Assembly: GCA_905182985.1 (NCBI GenBank)
Contig: CAJJDN010000132.1
Coordinates: forward strand, 14,836-78,835
Length of the DNA: 64,000 bases
Source: Paramecium sonneborni
Lineage: Eukaryota; Ciliophora; Oligohymenophorea; Peniculida; Parameciidae
Direction: 5' to 3'
Shown: positions 47,680 to 61,814 of the stretch, one piece after another
How positions within the stretch are numbered: the first letter of the stretch is position 1
How the letters are laid out: each line of letters begins with the position of its first letter
Notes under the pieces: generated by a model
Told to the model about the DNA's origin: nothing
The model's input: the letters and a program-made list of their open reading frames with translations, nothing else
Database searches by the model: none
Position numbers and translations under genes: made by a program

Positions 47680-49926
47680 ATGGGAGGTGCATTAAGGTGT
47701 GGGATTCAAAGAAGACCAAAGAAAAGTAGTACTCATAAATTGATTGCTTAAAAATACTTAGGATAATGTAAGCATTGAAATTTAGTGTAGTTGAGCAATT
47801 TGAACTGGATATGTTGACTCTTATTTTCAAAGACTTGGCTTCAAGATAGAGTAATTAATTATTAAGTAGAGATACATTCAATACCTTCTTTTAAATAATA
47901 GTTTGTAGCATATAGATTATTAATGTAGGGATTTTGGGGAGAACAAATATTTAATAAGTTTACAAATAAGCAAGAAGACTATATGAATTTTGATGAATTT
48001 TTGGCTGGAATGGAAATGTATATAAAGTGCTCAGATGAATAGCGAATAGTGAATTTATTTGAGCTTTATGATTTACAAAATTAGAAGGGGATAGCAAAAA
48101 GTGATTTTTTATAGATGGTATATAAAGTATTAGATTAGAAATAGATGCAAAATTATCCTTAATATGAATTAAAAAAGATTTGTGAAGATTAGCTATTTTT
48201 AGATGAATCTATGATAATTAATGATTTTGGTAATCGACGTAAGCATGGTAATAAAAAGTATAAGAATAGTGCAGATATATTGGAATTGTCAGGTATATAT
48301 AATAAAATATTGTTAAAGTGCAACAATTTAGAAAATAGAGTTAGAATATTTCTGAGTAGTAATTTGAGAGTTCTAATAAAATAATTTCGGAAGGTTTATA
48401 GAGTTGTTTTTCGAAGTAATCAGATGCGCTTTTTGTGTAAGATAGTATGATATAAGAGAATGGTTTATCTTAAAAGCGATTTGGATTAGTAATAACAGCT
48501 CAAGTATATTATGAATTAAATATAAGGTTGATGGTTAAAAAGTAGAAATGTGTGTTAATTAAAGTTTACTAATTAAAAAATATGTGGATTTAGTTTATAA
48601 GAATAAACATGATTAATTATTATCATTGTAAGAATTCTAGACATTTATTGGAAAACATCCAAATTTAATCCAACCTCTTTACACAGCATTTAATTATAAT
48701 ATATGGGGGATGATAGATAAATAGGCAAATTATAAATAATTGTAAGAATGAGATGAATACAATATAGAATGCTAATAATGTCAGGAGAGTTATATAGAAT
48801 ATCAAAGAAATAAGAGGCAAAATAAAAATATTGTGAACTTTATCCACATGTACTGTTAGAGTACGTTAAAAAGGGAGAAAGCCCATCAAAAGTGATTTGT
48901 TTGTAGGGTTTAATAATAGAAGAAAAGGTACACCAACAAGTTTAGAAGTATGGTTTTGAAATATTGCATGTTGGGAAACAGTATAAGGGTAAGAGTTATG
49001 GATGTTAAGATGATAAACAATTTAGGTTGTGGTAGTGTGCATTGCAAGCTTATAACAAGTAAATATGATAGTATTATGGGAGTGGAGAGATAAGCAAAAA
49101 GTATTCGATATTAGAGAAGATTGGACAGGGTTAATCGTCGGTAGTATATAAGTGTTAGGATAAGATGACAAAGGAGACTTATGCATTGAAAATAATAAAT
49201 AAATAATAGATATCAATGAATCAAGTAGAAGCGATAAAGCATGAAGTTGAGATTATGAAATTGATAAATCATCCATATATAATAAGATTAGTCGAGAGTT
49301 TTGAGAATAGAAGTCATATATATTTAGTTACAGAATTAATAAAAGATGGAGATTTATATGATTATGTAGAAGAGAAGAAATACTTGTCTGAAGAAGAAGC
49401 AGCCATGGTGTTATCATAATTAATAGAAGCCTTATTATGTATACATTCAATGGGAATTGTACATAGAGATATTAAACCAGAAAATATTATGATTGTATTG
49501 AATTAGAATTCAATTAAATAAGTTAAAATTATTGATTTTGGATTTGCTAATTATTTATCTATTTTGAATGAAAGAAAAGAGAACTTTGAATGTGGAACTA
49601 TGAATTATATTGCACCTGAAGTTTATTAACATTGTAAAGAATTAACTTCCAAAATTGATAATTTTGCTTTAGGAGGTGTTCTATATTTTATGTTATGTGG
49701 TTATCATCCTTTTTGTTCAGAAATCTTATTAGAAATTAAAGAGAATGTTATAGATGGCAATTATGATATTTAAGATGAATTTTGGCAATGTGTTAATGAT
49801 GATGTAAAAGAATTAATTGCTGGATTATTTGAAATTAATCCTACAAATAGATTATCCTTACAATAAGTTAAGGATCATATTTGGATAAAGAAATTCTCAG
49901 AAAAGCGTAAATCCAAAAAGAAATGA
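47680..49926 (+). CDS. EF-hand / PH-domain / protein kinase (CDPK7-like)
   Basis: 700 aa after six introns (47699-47721, 47901-47928, 48437-48456, 48504-48526, 48742-48767, 49059-49082). Starts MGGALRQK, a candidate N-myristoylation site. EF-hand-like calcineurin-B-type module at residues ~15-130 (FELDMLTLIFKDL, YMNFDEFLAGMEMYI, LYDLQNQKGIAKSDF) and another EF-like part ~240-300 (LVYKNKHDQLLSLQEFQTFI). PH domain ~320-420 (SGELYRISK..KYCELYPHVLLEYVK, FRLWQCALQAY). Kinase ~425-695: KIGQGQSSVVYK, YALKII, IVHRDIKPENIMI, DFGFANYL, GTMNYIAPEV. DNFALGG replaces the usual DIWSLG. The EF-PH-kinase order resembles apicomplexan CDPK7, suggesting Ca2+ and phosphoinositide control at membranes. Confidence 0.85.
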
Positions 49927-49999
49927 TTTATCATATAATTTCTACAAAACCATATTTTGATATATATATACATATCAATAATTGTACTTAACAAAATAT

Positions 50000-50971
50000 T
50001 CAAACACCTAAATTTCCATATAAATGTATCACACTCTCCTATTTGTTTTTATCTTAACATACAATAGCTAATATGAATTTATGAGGATGGAAACATATTT
50101 CTGATGGTTAACCTTCTAATTTAATTGAATCAATATGATCTGTTTTTCCTGCTAAACATCTATCTACTTAATAAATATATGCTTATTCTTCTAATCCAAT
50201 TGCTGCTATATACTTACTATCGTAAACAGACATTGATTTAATCTCTGATTCTATTGTCATCAATTATCCAGCACATAATAAATCTGGTAATTACCAAATC
50301 ATTATTAAAGAATCTTAAGCACCTGTATACATATGTTAACCATCCTTACTGAATCTACATTAAGTTATTCCAGTTCTATGTGCTTCCATTTAATGAACAG
50401 GAGGTAATTAAGGATTATTAACATCCATAAATTATATCATACCTACTCCATTCTATTATCCAACTGCTACAAACACATCTTTATCATACATTATATTCTT
50501 TAATTCAAAATTCTTGTCTTTATCTTTTGGTTAATACATTATTGATCTTTCTCCTCCTTACATATCTAAAAACATTATCTGTGTCTCTTTATTTTATTTT
50601 GTACCTACTGCTAATTCATTACCATTTGGACTCCAACAAGCTATACCCATTTATTCTTTCTTCTCTTATCTTATACTCTGTTTTGTTCGTATATCCCATA
50701 TCTTCACATACTCTTTTGTTATTGATGCTATAATTTCTGGTTGATTTGGATGAAATAATAGTTTCTCCAATTATTCTGAACCTTATTTTAAATCGGTTAA
50801 TCTCTTAATATTATTTCCATCAAAAGACCAAATCTTTATTGAAGAATCATTTGATGTCCCTAAATAATTACCATTACAATTCCAATCCATTGATTTTATT
50901 GTTTTACGCTCTTATTATGTTTTCTCTTTCTATGAATTTTTTGGGTATTCTTTGAATTGTTAATAAAACAT
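50000..50971 (-). CDS. THOC3: THO complex subunit 3 (THOC3/TEX1) homologue
   Basis: 323 aa, intronless; TGA at 50000-50002, ATG (MFYQQFKEYPKN) at 50971. It reads as a complete WD40 propeller in the THOC3 pattern: SMDWNCNGNYLGTSNDSSIKIW, LFHPNQPEIIASITKEYVKIWDIRTKQSI, IACWSPNGNELAVGTK, AHRTGITQCRFSKDGQHMYTGAQDSLIMIW, and ending ICFHPHKFILAIVCQDKNKQ..IHLYG, which matches the CWSPDG..., WDVRT and HP...LAFACDDKD ends of animal THOC3. THO couples transcription to mRNA export. No tail beyond the propeller. Confidence 0.85.
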
Positions 50972-51052
50972 ATAATTACTATTAATGTTCTTAATTGCTA
51001 TCATCATATATATATACGATAAATCATAATATATGATATATATTAATATTAT

Positions 51053-51518
51053 TCAAATTGCTGCTAGAAGTTTTTACTTATCAAGTTCTTTCTGTTACAT
51101 CTCCTTTAATTTGTCCTCAATCATTTGATTCTCAATCACTTTCTTCATTCTTCCACCATAATATGTAGCTAAAGCTTGGATAACATAGAATCCTACAAAC
51201 ACTACTGCACAAACTATAGCATATTATTTCGAATTTGCCTTGGCTATTTTTAGATTTAATGTACATACCAGCTTCAATTAATCCATACCATATAGGCAAA
51301 CAGATTCCCCAAGTGAAAATAGTCATTAGAATGACATAAAAGTAATCAATACATTCAAATGGGTAATAACCTGGGGTAGTTCCATGGAATTTTGGTTTGT
51401 AAGCTCCAAATTTTCTAATCAAATTATTATAGTAAAGAACTTACCTAGTGTAACCATCATCTAACATAGGATCTTCTATAATAGTTGGGTCAATTTTGTG
51501 ATAATCTTGTTAATCCAT
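51053..51518 (-). CDS. Small two-TM membrane protein
   Basis: 136 aa after introns 51415-51444 (30 nt) and 51244-51268 (25 nt). N-terminus MDQQDYHKIDPTIIEDP is polar. TM1 at ~50-70 (YFYVILMTIFTWGICLPIWY), TM2 at ~83-103 (YAIVCAVVFVGFYVIQALA), then a charged helix (KKVIENQMIEDKLKEMQQK). No known family recognised. It starts 70 bp upstream of, and divergent from, the next small gene. Confidence 0.7.
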
Positions 51519-51587
51519 TAGTTAAAAAATATAATTATATTAATGAATGAATTTAATTTATAAATATAATATAAATATAGAAAATAA

Positions 51588-51832
51588 ATGTCATTTATAA
51601 AAGTATCAATAAAAACTAACGGAATTGAAATAACAAATGATGAATTTGAATATGATAATATAATTTAGTTAATGGATGGATTAAAGAAAGCTAATGAAGT
51701 AATTCAAAATAAGATGACAGAAACAAGTATGATAAATTAAATTTTAAAATAGTTGATAATTTAGGAGCTTAAGGTGTAAAGAAAGTCAAGAAAAATGAAG
51801 AAGAAGATGATGATATTTAAGATAATGAATGA
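51588..51832 (+). CDS. Small acidic-tailed protein (72 aa)
   Basis: One 26-nt intron (GTATGATAAATTAAATTTTAAAATAG) joins MSFIKVSIKTNGIEITNDEFEYDNIIQLMDGL to IDNLGAQGVKKVKKNEEEDDDIQDNE. A compact N-terminal strand/helix part and a K/E/D tail. Function unknown. Its stop is only 17 bp before the stop of the convergent EML gene. Confidence 0.65.
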
Positions 51833-51849
51833 TGACTTGAATATAAATT

Positions 51850-54800
51850 TCATAATTTTTTGATGACTCTCCACAAAAGGATTGTCATATCTTCCCCTCC
51901 CATAGTCACTAAATATTAATCATCCTAAGTAAATTTAACTTATGAAATGGGTGAAGAATGTCCTCTTCTTTAAATTGGTTCAGATTTCTTATTAATACAT
52001 GGATATCTAAATATAATTTAAGTTAATTACCTGTATAAAAGGATTTCATTAAAATCATTACCAACAGCTAATAAATAATAATTATCAGGCTATTTAGGTG
52101 CAAATGGAGAATTGGATCTACAAACACAATTGATTTCTTAACCATTATAATCATCATGCCATATTCCTTAAACTGGCCATCCAAGTGTATTAGTCCAACT
52201 AGCCCATTTTTCATCTCTTAATATATTTCTACCTTGTGGCATTTATTTACCTGTAGTTACATCCCAAAAGATAAGATCATAACTACCACAAGTAGATATT
52301 AATTTCGTACTATCTAAACTAAAATCTATATTTTTTATAAATGAACTATGTTTTCTAAGTGGTTTTAAATGTATTACAAATTCTGGTAATCTATATATGT
52401 AGATACAATTATCATGTGAACCAAATGCTACATATTCATTATTTGGTGAACATTTTATATCTGAAATCCAATCTTTTGCTACTTTAAAATAACTCTTTTG
52501 TTTTAATTCTCTATCATAAACTCTTACACCTCCATCTTTAAATCCCACTATAACGAAATCAGAATTTACAGCTATCGAACGACCTCTAACACTATCTGGA
52601 TATACACCATTTTCATCAGGTTTTATATCTACAAAGTTAGAATCCTATACTGTTCTAATGAATAGAATTTATTTCCTTTATGATACACTCCATTATCTAA
52701 GAGTTGCATCATCTCCACATGAATAGACGAAATCTCCTTCAATAGCTAATCCCCATAATTCACTTTAACTTTATGGTTGATAATGTCCTTTCATCATAAT
52801 CTTTGGTGTGAATTTTGTTTGATTTGTGAGTTTAGTATCTTTTGTACTTAATTCCCAAATTTCACATCCAAATGTACCTACAACTAATTTCTCTTCAAAA
52901 TAGCAAAGACTTCTGATAATGGGATAAAATGCTTGTTTGCTGAGATCTAATAATTTGAATTGAAGAATGAAATCTTCTTTAATTTATTTAGCATCATAAA
53001 TAGTTATAAGTTAATCTTTACCTCCAGTAAATAAATAGTCTCTAGTTTTAAATAGAGCATCTACCTACTAGATATGATGCTCAAGTGTATGTGACAAAAC
53101 CTTTTTCTAAAATATCAGAACTTTTCCTCTATTATCAGCAACATAGATATCCTCATCATCAATTAAGAATGTGTTCAAAATAAGTTTATCCTAAATGGGT
53201 ATTTTAGTAATAGTGATTTAAGAAGTTAAGTTCCATTCTTTAAGATGTTAAGGTCCAATAGTATAGAAAATATTTTCATTCATCCATTTAATTTCATTAA
53301 TAACTTATTTTCCTGATTAATATTTAAATGCTAATGAACCACCAGATTCACATTTAGTATTGATATCAAAAATAGCAATAGTTGTGAATTCATCCATGGC
53401 TACAGCAATCAATTAGTTAAAAGGTGAGAAATGAAGAGATCTTATACCATTTGTTAATTAAGAGAATTTACATAAAGCTTACAAAGTGTTACTATCCCAT
53501 ACATAAATAATTGCAGTATTAATTTCACCTGTTGCTACTCTTATACCATCTTAATGTAAATCCATAGTTATAATATCATCTTCATGCATATTAAATATTT
53601 TCTATTAATTTAGATTCATATCTAAAACAATACCCAATGAAGCTGAATGATATACAATATTTCCTGATTTTAAGAATCTAATGTTATTTTTACAATCATT
53701 TCCTCTATAACCAAATGCATGTTCTAATTCTAAATCAATTAATGGTGGTGTATTTTAATTAATTGGATCTTTATAATATGAAGAAGGTTCTTTAATATTA
53801 GAAGCCCATGGTTTTAAAGATATCTTATTTACAAATTCATCTTCTTTAACTTATTAATTTTAGACAATTCCATATTTTTCTAATCCTGTTTTTTTTTATG
53901 ACTAAGCATTAATTCCTAATTGTTTTTCAATTTCTGGATCTAAAATAGTTGGTTCATCAATTTCTAATTACCAAACCATGATTGCTTTTTAACCAACAGA
54001 TATAGCATATTATTTAGCTTCAGTTTCCATACAAAATTAAATCCAATTAATAGGACCACTATGTCCTTTATAAGATCTAAAACATTTTCCTGTAATAGGA
54101 TATTTAAATAAATATAAATTACCATATTTATCTCCTGCCATAAATACATATTCTTTGTTGATTCCTGTATCAGTTTTAATTTCTTTAGTTTTATGTAACC
54201 AAACTGATGTGATATCTTCACCAGGAGTATTTGGATATATGTATTATAATCCAGGACCATAAATACAAGACCATGTTTACCATTTGATATCATAATTATA
54301 TTGAACATCACGTTATTTACTTAATGATATACATTTTAATTCATAATTAAAAGAAGATGCTAATATATGATTACCATCTTCTGACCAATCCATTTACATA
54401 ATACCTCCTGTAAAACCACAATTTATTATTTATTTATCTTTATCGAATTTATATCCATTATCTGCTTAACTAATTGTCCAAATTTCGACATGTGATGGTC
54501 CACCTTAAGCACCTATACAAATTCTTTTTCCTCTTGGACAAAACTTAACTCTTGATATCTCATAAGCTATTGTTTTTTATTTTAAATTAAAATTAGTAGA
54601 TCCACTCACTAATGGTGTAAGTTTTTCATCTAATAGATATAAAAATCCTTTGGCATCTCCACATATTATTAAACTGTTATATACATCAATTGATCTCAAC
54701 TAATATTGATATGGTTCACTATTAAGTGAACATACTCTATTTCTAATATCCCAAACTTTAATTGTTCTATCACTACTACAAGTATAAACTTTATATTTAA

Positions 54801-57800
54801 AAACTGCTAATCCATTTACTTCTTCTCCATGACCTTTTATTATATCAATTGAATGTATTTATGCAGTTATTACTAATTCCTTAATATCACAAGTACTTGT
54901 TAAAAATACTATATTATCATTTCTAATATCCATAGATAATAATGGTGGAGTTTATGTCTCTATGAAATGTTAGATATATTATAATTAATTTTAAATTGAA
55001 TGCCATAAAATAATTTTACCATCATCACCACCTGAATATAAATTCTATTTTACTGCAATCAATACATTCACTCTTCCAGAATGACCCATTATTCTATTAG
55101 TTTATTTATTTTTTATCATCATTATCTCTCCCTAATCATTTGCACATACTAATTCACTATTAAATGCAAATGTTACTGCACTTAATTAACCTGGAAATTA
55201 ATCAAATGATAAATTCCTTCCTTTTATTTCCCATACTCTCATATATTTACCAACTGTTACAAATTAAACTACTTTTTAATTACCTAAAAAACAACAATCA
55301 GTCAATGATGATTTATCTACTTTTGAATTACATATGATTCTATTAGCTTACCAATCATAAACACATATAGAATTGAATTAATCACATCCACATGTTAATA
55401 ATAATGTACCATCTATACTAAACTTTAAAATCTTTATTCCAACTTTATGATATCCTCTAATCTAAACTAATGTTTATCTACTCTCTACATCCCATAAATT
55501 TATTTCATCTCCTATTGTACCTGTAGCTATTATTTAACTTTTTGGATGTACACTCAAACTTAATATCAATTATGAATGTCCATAATAAAAATTCTATTTT
55601 CGATATGGAGCACTCTAATCTATTTTTGTATCTAGTATCACACATATACAACCTATTGGATATACTATTTTTTGTTGACCTGCATATTTTAATTATTAAT
55701 ATAAAGTATTTCCCTTATAACTTGTTGTTACTCCAAATATATATCGTAAATTTAAATAATTTTCTGGTAATTTCATTATTTCCTCTTCACCTTCATCCAT
55801 CTTTATTTAATCAAGAAATGGTTTATTTGTCTTTTGATTATCATTTCCATCCATTTAATCATCAAATTGTTCAACCTCTGATTTAAAAACACTTCTATTT
55901 CTAGAATGACTTGCACTACTATTTCTCTCTACTACATTCTACTCTATCTAAAAATTCCATTAAATTATACTTTTCTCATTCTCTCCTAAACTTATTAAAC
56001 ATTTATCATTAAATGAAAATCTTAACTTACTTATTCTACCACTATGTCCTAAATATCTATAAAAACTGCAATTTTATTTATAAGCAGGATACTTATATAA
56101 CTTTATTTATCCATATTTGTCTCCTATCGCTATTACTTATTTTGAACCATCTCTATCACCTGTTACTATCTCTGTTCCATCACTCTTTTATGGCCATGCT
56201 CCTTTGAGTTACCATCCATATATAGATGTAAATGATTTCCAATCATCTTCCTTATATCTTATTAAAGTTCTTTAATCTAAATCAATACACCAAATCTATT
56301 GATTATCAAACGTTACTAAAATCCTCTTTGTTAATGAATAATCCATTGAAATACAATTCCCTGGTCTGCCAGGTATTGATAAAAGTTTCTTAAACTTTTA
56401 TCTAATACTATAAACAAAGAATTCATAATATGGAGAAGAGTAGAATGCAATTAAATATTCATCAACTATTCTAATACATGTTATTTCACTGTCTCTATCT
56501 TTAAAATCCTACAATTATGTTAATTTATATGGATCCAATAATAACACAGTACCATTAACACATCCACCAACTAAAAAGCGATCATTAACATCTAAAGTTT
56601 TAATACAATAATCAAATTTCTTTTTTTCCTTTAATTATTTTGTACTTAAATCCCATAACATTAACATTTGATCTTCACCAGATGTATAAAATAAATCTTT
56701 AGTAGGATGACAAACTAATGCTTCTAATTTTCCATCAAAATGTGCATTAACTCTAACTTTTAATTCACTATTTTATAATTCTAAAATTTATCCACCTCTG
56801 GTTCCAATTAAAATACTAGTTTAATCTTAATTTTCATAGAGAGCAGTAATTTTAATATTATTTAATAGGATATCTTTTTAATTATTGAGACTAAACGCTC
56901 TTACTTTTTTAAGATTATGATCCCACCATCCAATTTAACCATCTTTACCTCCTGTTAGAATCATAATTTTTTTAGTACAAGTATGAATAGTAGTAATAGG
57001 TCCTTTATGTGCATCAGATATAGCCATAGTAGTTCTACCAACTCTCCATAAAAGTAGTTATCCTTTAAATGATCCAACAACAACAGCATTCTCTAATAAG
57101 CCTATTGATAATATAGCTTAATAAGAACAATATTTAGAATCCCACATACCTTTAACCACTCTTAATACATTATTTTCATAAGTTACAAAATTGACTTCTC
57201 CCATACATGCAATAACTATTTATTTATCAGATTTATCAAATTTAATATCAAATATTTCAACAATAGGTCCTTTACCATTAGCTAATAAAGATTCATCTCT
57301 TTTTCCATTCATTCTAGTTTAAGTACCTTTTTCTATATCATATACAACAACACATTAATCTTCATCCATTCCAACAGCAGCTAATTTTCTTCCATCATTT
57401 GAAATACATAAATTACTAACTCCAATAGAAAGTACACCTCTAAAAACAGCTCTTAATTCCATAGATCTTGAATCCCAAACAAAGATTGATGGTTTTGATC
57501 CCATTTATCCAGTTGCAACTAAATGTTCCCACACATCTAGGCATGTAACATCATCAGTATGTTCCATAAAGAATTCTTATTTATCTCCATGCTTTATTAC
57601 TAAACTACCTGTATGATACAATATTTCATTTTCCAGAGAATATTTAACATTATTTCTACTATCATAACATCTAAATCCATAAACATGATCAATTTCTAAA
57701 GTAGCATTAGGTGGATTTCCATTTACATCCTCAGGATCATCTGGATCCATTATCATATTATCTCTAGCTAATTATTAATACCATGGTAATTATTCAATTC

Positions 57801-58585
57801 CACTTCCTTATCTTTCTACCTCTACTCCTAAAGCTACTGCTTCATCTTCCGGTGTCTTTATTATCCTACTTTTATATATTTCATTTTCTAAATCACTATC
57901 TGCTTCAGGTACTGGTAAGTCAGCATTCTATGGTTCACCAAAATTAAATCTTAAATCTTATATTGATATTAATCCATAACTTAATAACATTTTTACTATA
58001 TCAGGATCTTTTGAAATGAAACTGTAGAATTCTTTTGCTGAAATAGATGCATCTCCATTCGTATCATAACGATCTAATATAACCTATGCTATCCCAACTG
58101 CTTCTTATATTGAACATTCACCCTTTGATGATATTGCATTTATTGTTGTTAGAACTGTTTTTATCAATATTATCAATTCCTATTTATTCATTGTTCTATT
58201 ACGATCAAAATCATACAATCCAAACATTAGATCACATTTTTCCTAATATTCATCTATATATCATACCCTTAAATTTGCATATGCCATCAAAGATAATGCA
58301 CATACAAATTCTAATGTTTCAATCTTTCCTGAACTACTCAAATCAAATATTCGAAATATCTTTATTATTATATTATTTATACTCTCTCTGTCTCCTCCTC
58401 TTTTGTCTTCATTGCCAACGAAAATGCATCTTTTGTTATACTTAAATCCGCCTCTGATAACATTTCAAGTCGCTCTCTAATCCTATTTTTATACTCTACC
58501 TTAACAACATAACATGCTTTATTGTAAGCCCACCATATTTCTTAAAAGAATCCAAATCACTTGGTGTCCCTTAAGTGTTTCCCAT
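51850..58585 (-). CDS. Giant EML/EMAP-like microtubule-associated protein with EF-hands
   Basis: About 2,200 aa. Starts MGNTQGTPSDLDSFKKY (possible N-myristoylation). EF-hands in the first ~200 residues (LYDFDRNRTMNKQEL; DRYDTNGDASISAKEF). Three EML modules follow, each led by a HELP-type motif: LEIDHVYGFRCYDSRNN at ~280, the degenerate LNLRYIFGVTT at ~920, and LELEHAFGYRGNDCKNN at ~1590, each with ~12 WD-like blades. The triple layout resembles animal EML5/EML6. C-terminus ..GGEDMTILLWRVIKKL after a 24-nt intron (52007-52030). Several small introns lie in the EF-hand part; the first (17 nt after KKY) is uncertain. EMLs bind microtubules; EF-hands suggest Ca2+ response at axoneme or cortex. 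Confidence 0.88.
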
Positions 58586-58979
58586 TTATTTTTATTATTA
58601 CTCAATTTATCACATCAATTTTATATATATATAACTCAATACTTTTATATATATGTATTTATATCATCATTATTTTATTGCTTTCTATTAAACTCATCTT
58701 TTCTTTATTTTTACATTTCCATCTAATTTTATTCAATAATTCATTTTTATATACAATTCACATTAACTTATTTTATTCCTAATTTCTTGCTTCATTTCAT
58801 TTTCATACTTCCATACAATTATTAATATTTTATTATAATATTCCAAACCTCAAGCTATTGGTTTTTTATTTTTGATCATCATTTAAACCATAAACTCTAA
58901 ATATTCAAATAAAATCTAAAATTATTTTCATCATTTTTATTTAAACTCCTAAAGTATCTCACTTTTTAGGAAATATCAA
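58586..58979. other. AT-rich intergenic
   Basis: 5' flank of the EML gene. Standard-code ORFs here are low-complexity T/A-rich frames and not credible genes. Confidence 0.4.
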
Positions 58980-60543
58980 CTTATTACTTTAGAAATTTAT
59001 GACCAAATTCAATCCATTTTCCTTTCTTCATTCCATTCTCATCATAATAACCTTCTCTCCAATGGTTAAATAAATATTCTCCATTTTAAAATTCCACTAA
59101 CTCATTTTTCAATAATCCTCATTTATTATTAATTTCAAATTAAAATTAAAATTAAAATTAATCCTAAAAATGTTGATGCAATTTACTCTCTTTTCTTCAA
59201 TCATGCACTATTTCTTACAAACAATTTTCTATTTTCAAATTTTTTTCCACTTTTATAAAAGATTAATTATTTAATTTAATATTTTCTAATTCCTAATCCA
59301 CCTTTTCTTATAAATTTGTTTTTACTATAAACCTTTTTCGCTTGTTTAATTGAGCCTAATATAAATAATATTATTCTTTATCTTTACTCTAAAAGTTAAT
59401 CCATTTTTCATTTTCATAATAAATACCATCTTTCTAAAATTATGATTTAAATAAATAATATATTATTAACCTTCTTTTCAGAATTATATTTTTATTTGCA
59501 TAATTTTCCATTCTTCTGTCCTAAAGATAGTTTTCATCACTTCTTTGAGAAATATTAACCTCATCCGACTTTTCTTTCCTTGTAATTCCTCTCTCTACTT
59601 TTACTAAAATAAGGATATAAATTACTCTATTTTTGTTATTTTTCAAGCTTCCACATAATCACCAATTTTCAAATCTCATTCAATAACTTTAATATAATTT
59701 GACCTCAATAAAGTTTTCACGCAAAATCAACCCCACGACACTCCAATTTTTTCTCCTTAAATATCTTCCAATTTATGTGATTATATAATAATTCTATTCA
59801 TTTCATTATTAAAATAATCGAGTTTCACCTTTTCGAACTGCACTTCATTATCTGATTTCCACAAAAAATTTAAAAAATATATTATTAAATATCAAGGGAT
59901 TTTGTTTGAATCATTAAAACATCTTTTGCTCCAATAAAAAATATTTTAATTTTTATCAAAATTGAAATAATCAATCAAATTCTATAATTAAATTATCATC
60001 GACTGTCACTATTTACATTCATATTAAATCTATAATTTTCTTTACAACTAATTGGTAATTATCCTCTAATATTTTTATTGCTAAATAATGTATGTGTATT
60101 CTTTTGTGTAGGTGGGAAATTTCTTCAATCTTCTAACAATTTATAGTAAAAAGAATTAGTGTTAGTGATTAAATTTCATAATTTTATTAATTCACTTTAA
60201 GGATTTTTTAAAAGCTCTAATTTTCTTAAATCCCAAAACAGTTATCTTATTCTCCAGCTAACTAAATATAATCCACTATCACTCTTTTTCTAGAGCGAAT
60301 CTATCTAATTTTTATCATTATCATAATTTATTTTCATGTTCTTTTAATAAATTTCAAGTCTTTCCATACTTAGAATCCCTAACTTAATTTTAACAATCGA
60401 TGAAATATCTTTTCTTTGTTGATATGCAATTTATGTTCTAAAAATTTGGAAGACTCAATTTTATCTATAAACATCTCGTATTTTTATTGCCAATTCAGAT
60501 CGTTTAAATTGTAATTATTTAGCCAATTTTCCAAGAATGACAT
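58980..60543 (-). pseudogene. YwqK/MORN-like repeat protein, probably degraded
   Basis: Minus frames show characteristic pieces: GEYLFNHWREGYYDENGMKKGKWIEF (about 59010-59090), DGIYYENEKWINF (about 59395-59430), and near the N-terminus MSFLENWLNNYNLNDLNWQ (ATG at 60543) followed, after a possible 29-nt intron, by DSGLYLVSWRIRQLFWDLRKLELL. Between these blocks the frame changes repeatedly and the expected G-K..G+W repeats are eroded. The family (toxin-antitoxin YwqK-like repeats by database naming) is strongly expanded in Paramecium; role unknown. I consider this a decaying copy, but unresolved introns are possible. Confidence 0.45.
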
Positions 60544-60614
60544 TTCAATGTTGTTTTAGAAATATAAGCTAAAATATTGAATAATTAATAATAATCAATT
60601 ATGAAAATGATTTT

Positions 60615-61690
60615 TATATAGTATTAAATATTAAATCCTTTCGAATGCTCAAAATGAAAATGATATAAATATATATTATAAAATTAGAGTTTAAATATAA
60701 ATTATTTTAATTTAATATATAATAATCTTTTTTTCAAAAATTATGGTAATGGTTTTATTATTTGAATTATAGAATGCTTTATTATTATGGACGATTAATT
60801 GAAGCCAAACCTACAAAAAGTTGACTATTTAAAACTAATCCTTATTCTCCTCTATAGACTAAATCTTATTATTATGTAGTGTCCTTCTTAATTACTTAAG
60901 TAGTAGCTCCTAATCCAAACATTTCTAACGTCGTTGGTTCTTAAAGTGCAACATCATTTTTGAATGGATCCATAAGTATCTGATCATAAAAGTTACCAGA
61001 ATAAAAAATATTGAATTCATTCCTTTAAACAGCAACTAGGGTGGTAGTGAGGATCATCAAAACTTCGGTAAAGATAGATCTAATTTTAATATATTTTATT
61101 TACGTTGGTAAAGGAAATGAAAATATATATTGAATGAGAACCCATAAAATGAGTCCAACTAATAAACCAAAGAAAGCAATAATTTCATATACGTATGTTT
61201 ACTTATGTTTATCAAACCTATTAACATATCCCAAAAAGAAGCCTTATTTTTTGTATAAATAGTTTACCAGGAAATAGCAAATTGAAAATAGAAACCCATG
61301 CACATTTTTTTTTGTAAATATAACGAAAATAAGGAAATTATGCTGAAAGTGGAGTATTGAAGTATCTTAATGCAACACTATCCCATTCATATCTGACTGT
61401 TTAACTTAAATAAATAGAACAAAATATATCCACAATCATAATGGGTATAAAAAATTAAAGGGCATCTTTTAATGATGTTATTTTAAATAATTTAATCAAG
61501 GATCCTAAAATACATATTGATAAAAGATTACTAACCTAAAAGATATTATTTAATAATACATACAAACCATGGTTAATCATAATAAAGATAAAAAAATATC
61601 AGCAAAGTTGAAAAAAATATTGATAAATAATCCCTAACTTTTAAACAATAAATCTTTTCTGCTAAAAATGTAAGAGTATTTCTGAATTTA
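60615..61690. repeat. First copy of a 1,076-bp assembly duplication
   Basis: 60615-61690 matches 61696-62771, separated by NNNNN at 61691-61695. It contains the 3' part of the multi-TM gene (stop complement at 60734-60736 in this copy). Not a separate gene. Confidence 0.85.
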
Positions 61691-61814
61691 NNNNNTATAT
61701 AGTATTAAATATTAAATCCTTTCGAATGCTCAAAATGAAAATGATATAAATATATATTATAAAATTAGAGTTTAAATATAAATTATTTTAATTTAATATA
61801 TAATAATCTTTTTT

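Noticed and set aside
53964..54311. Minus-strand 115-aa ORF in standard code
   Set aside because: A shadow frame inside the EML gene; the EML frame carries WD-repeat sequence throughout.
58086..58782. Several plus-strand hydrophobic ORFs
   Set aside because: Antisense to the EF-hand end of the EML gene or low-complexity T-rich intergenic DNA.
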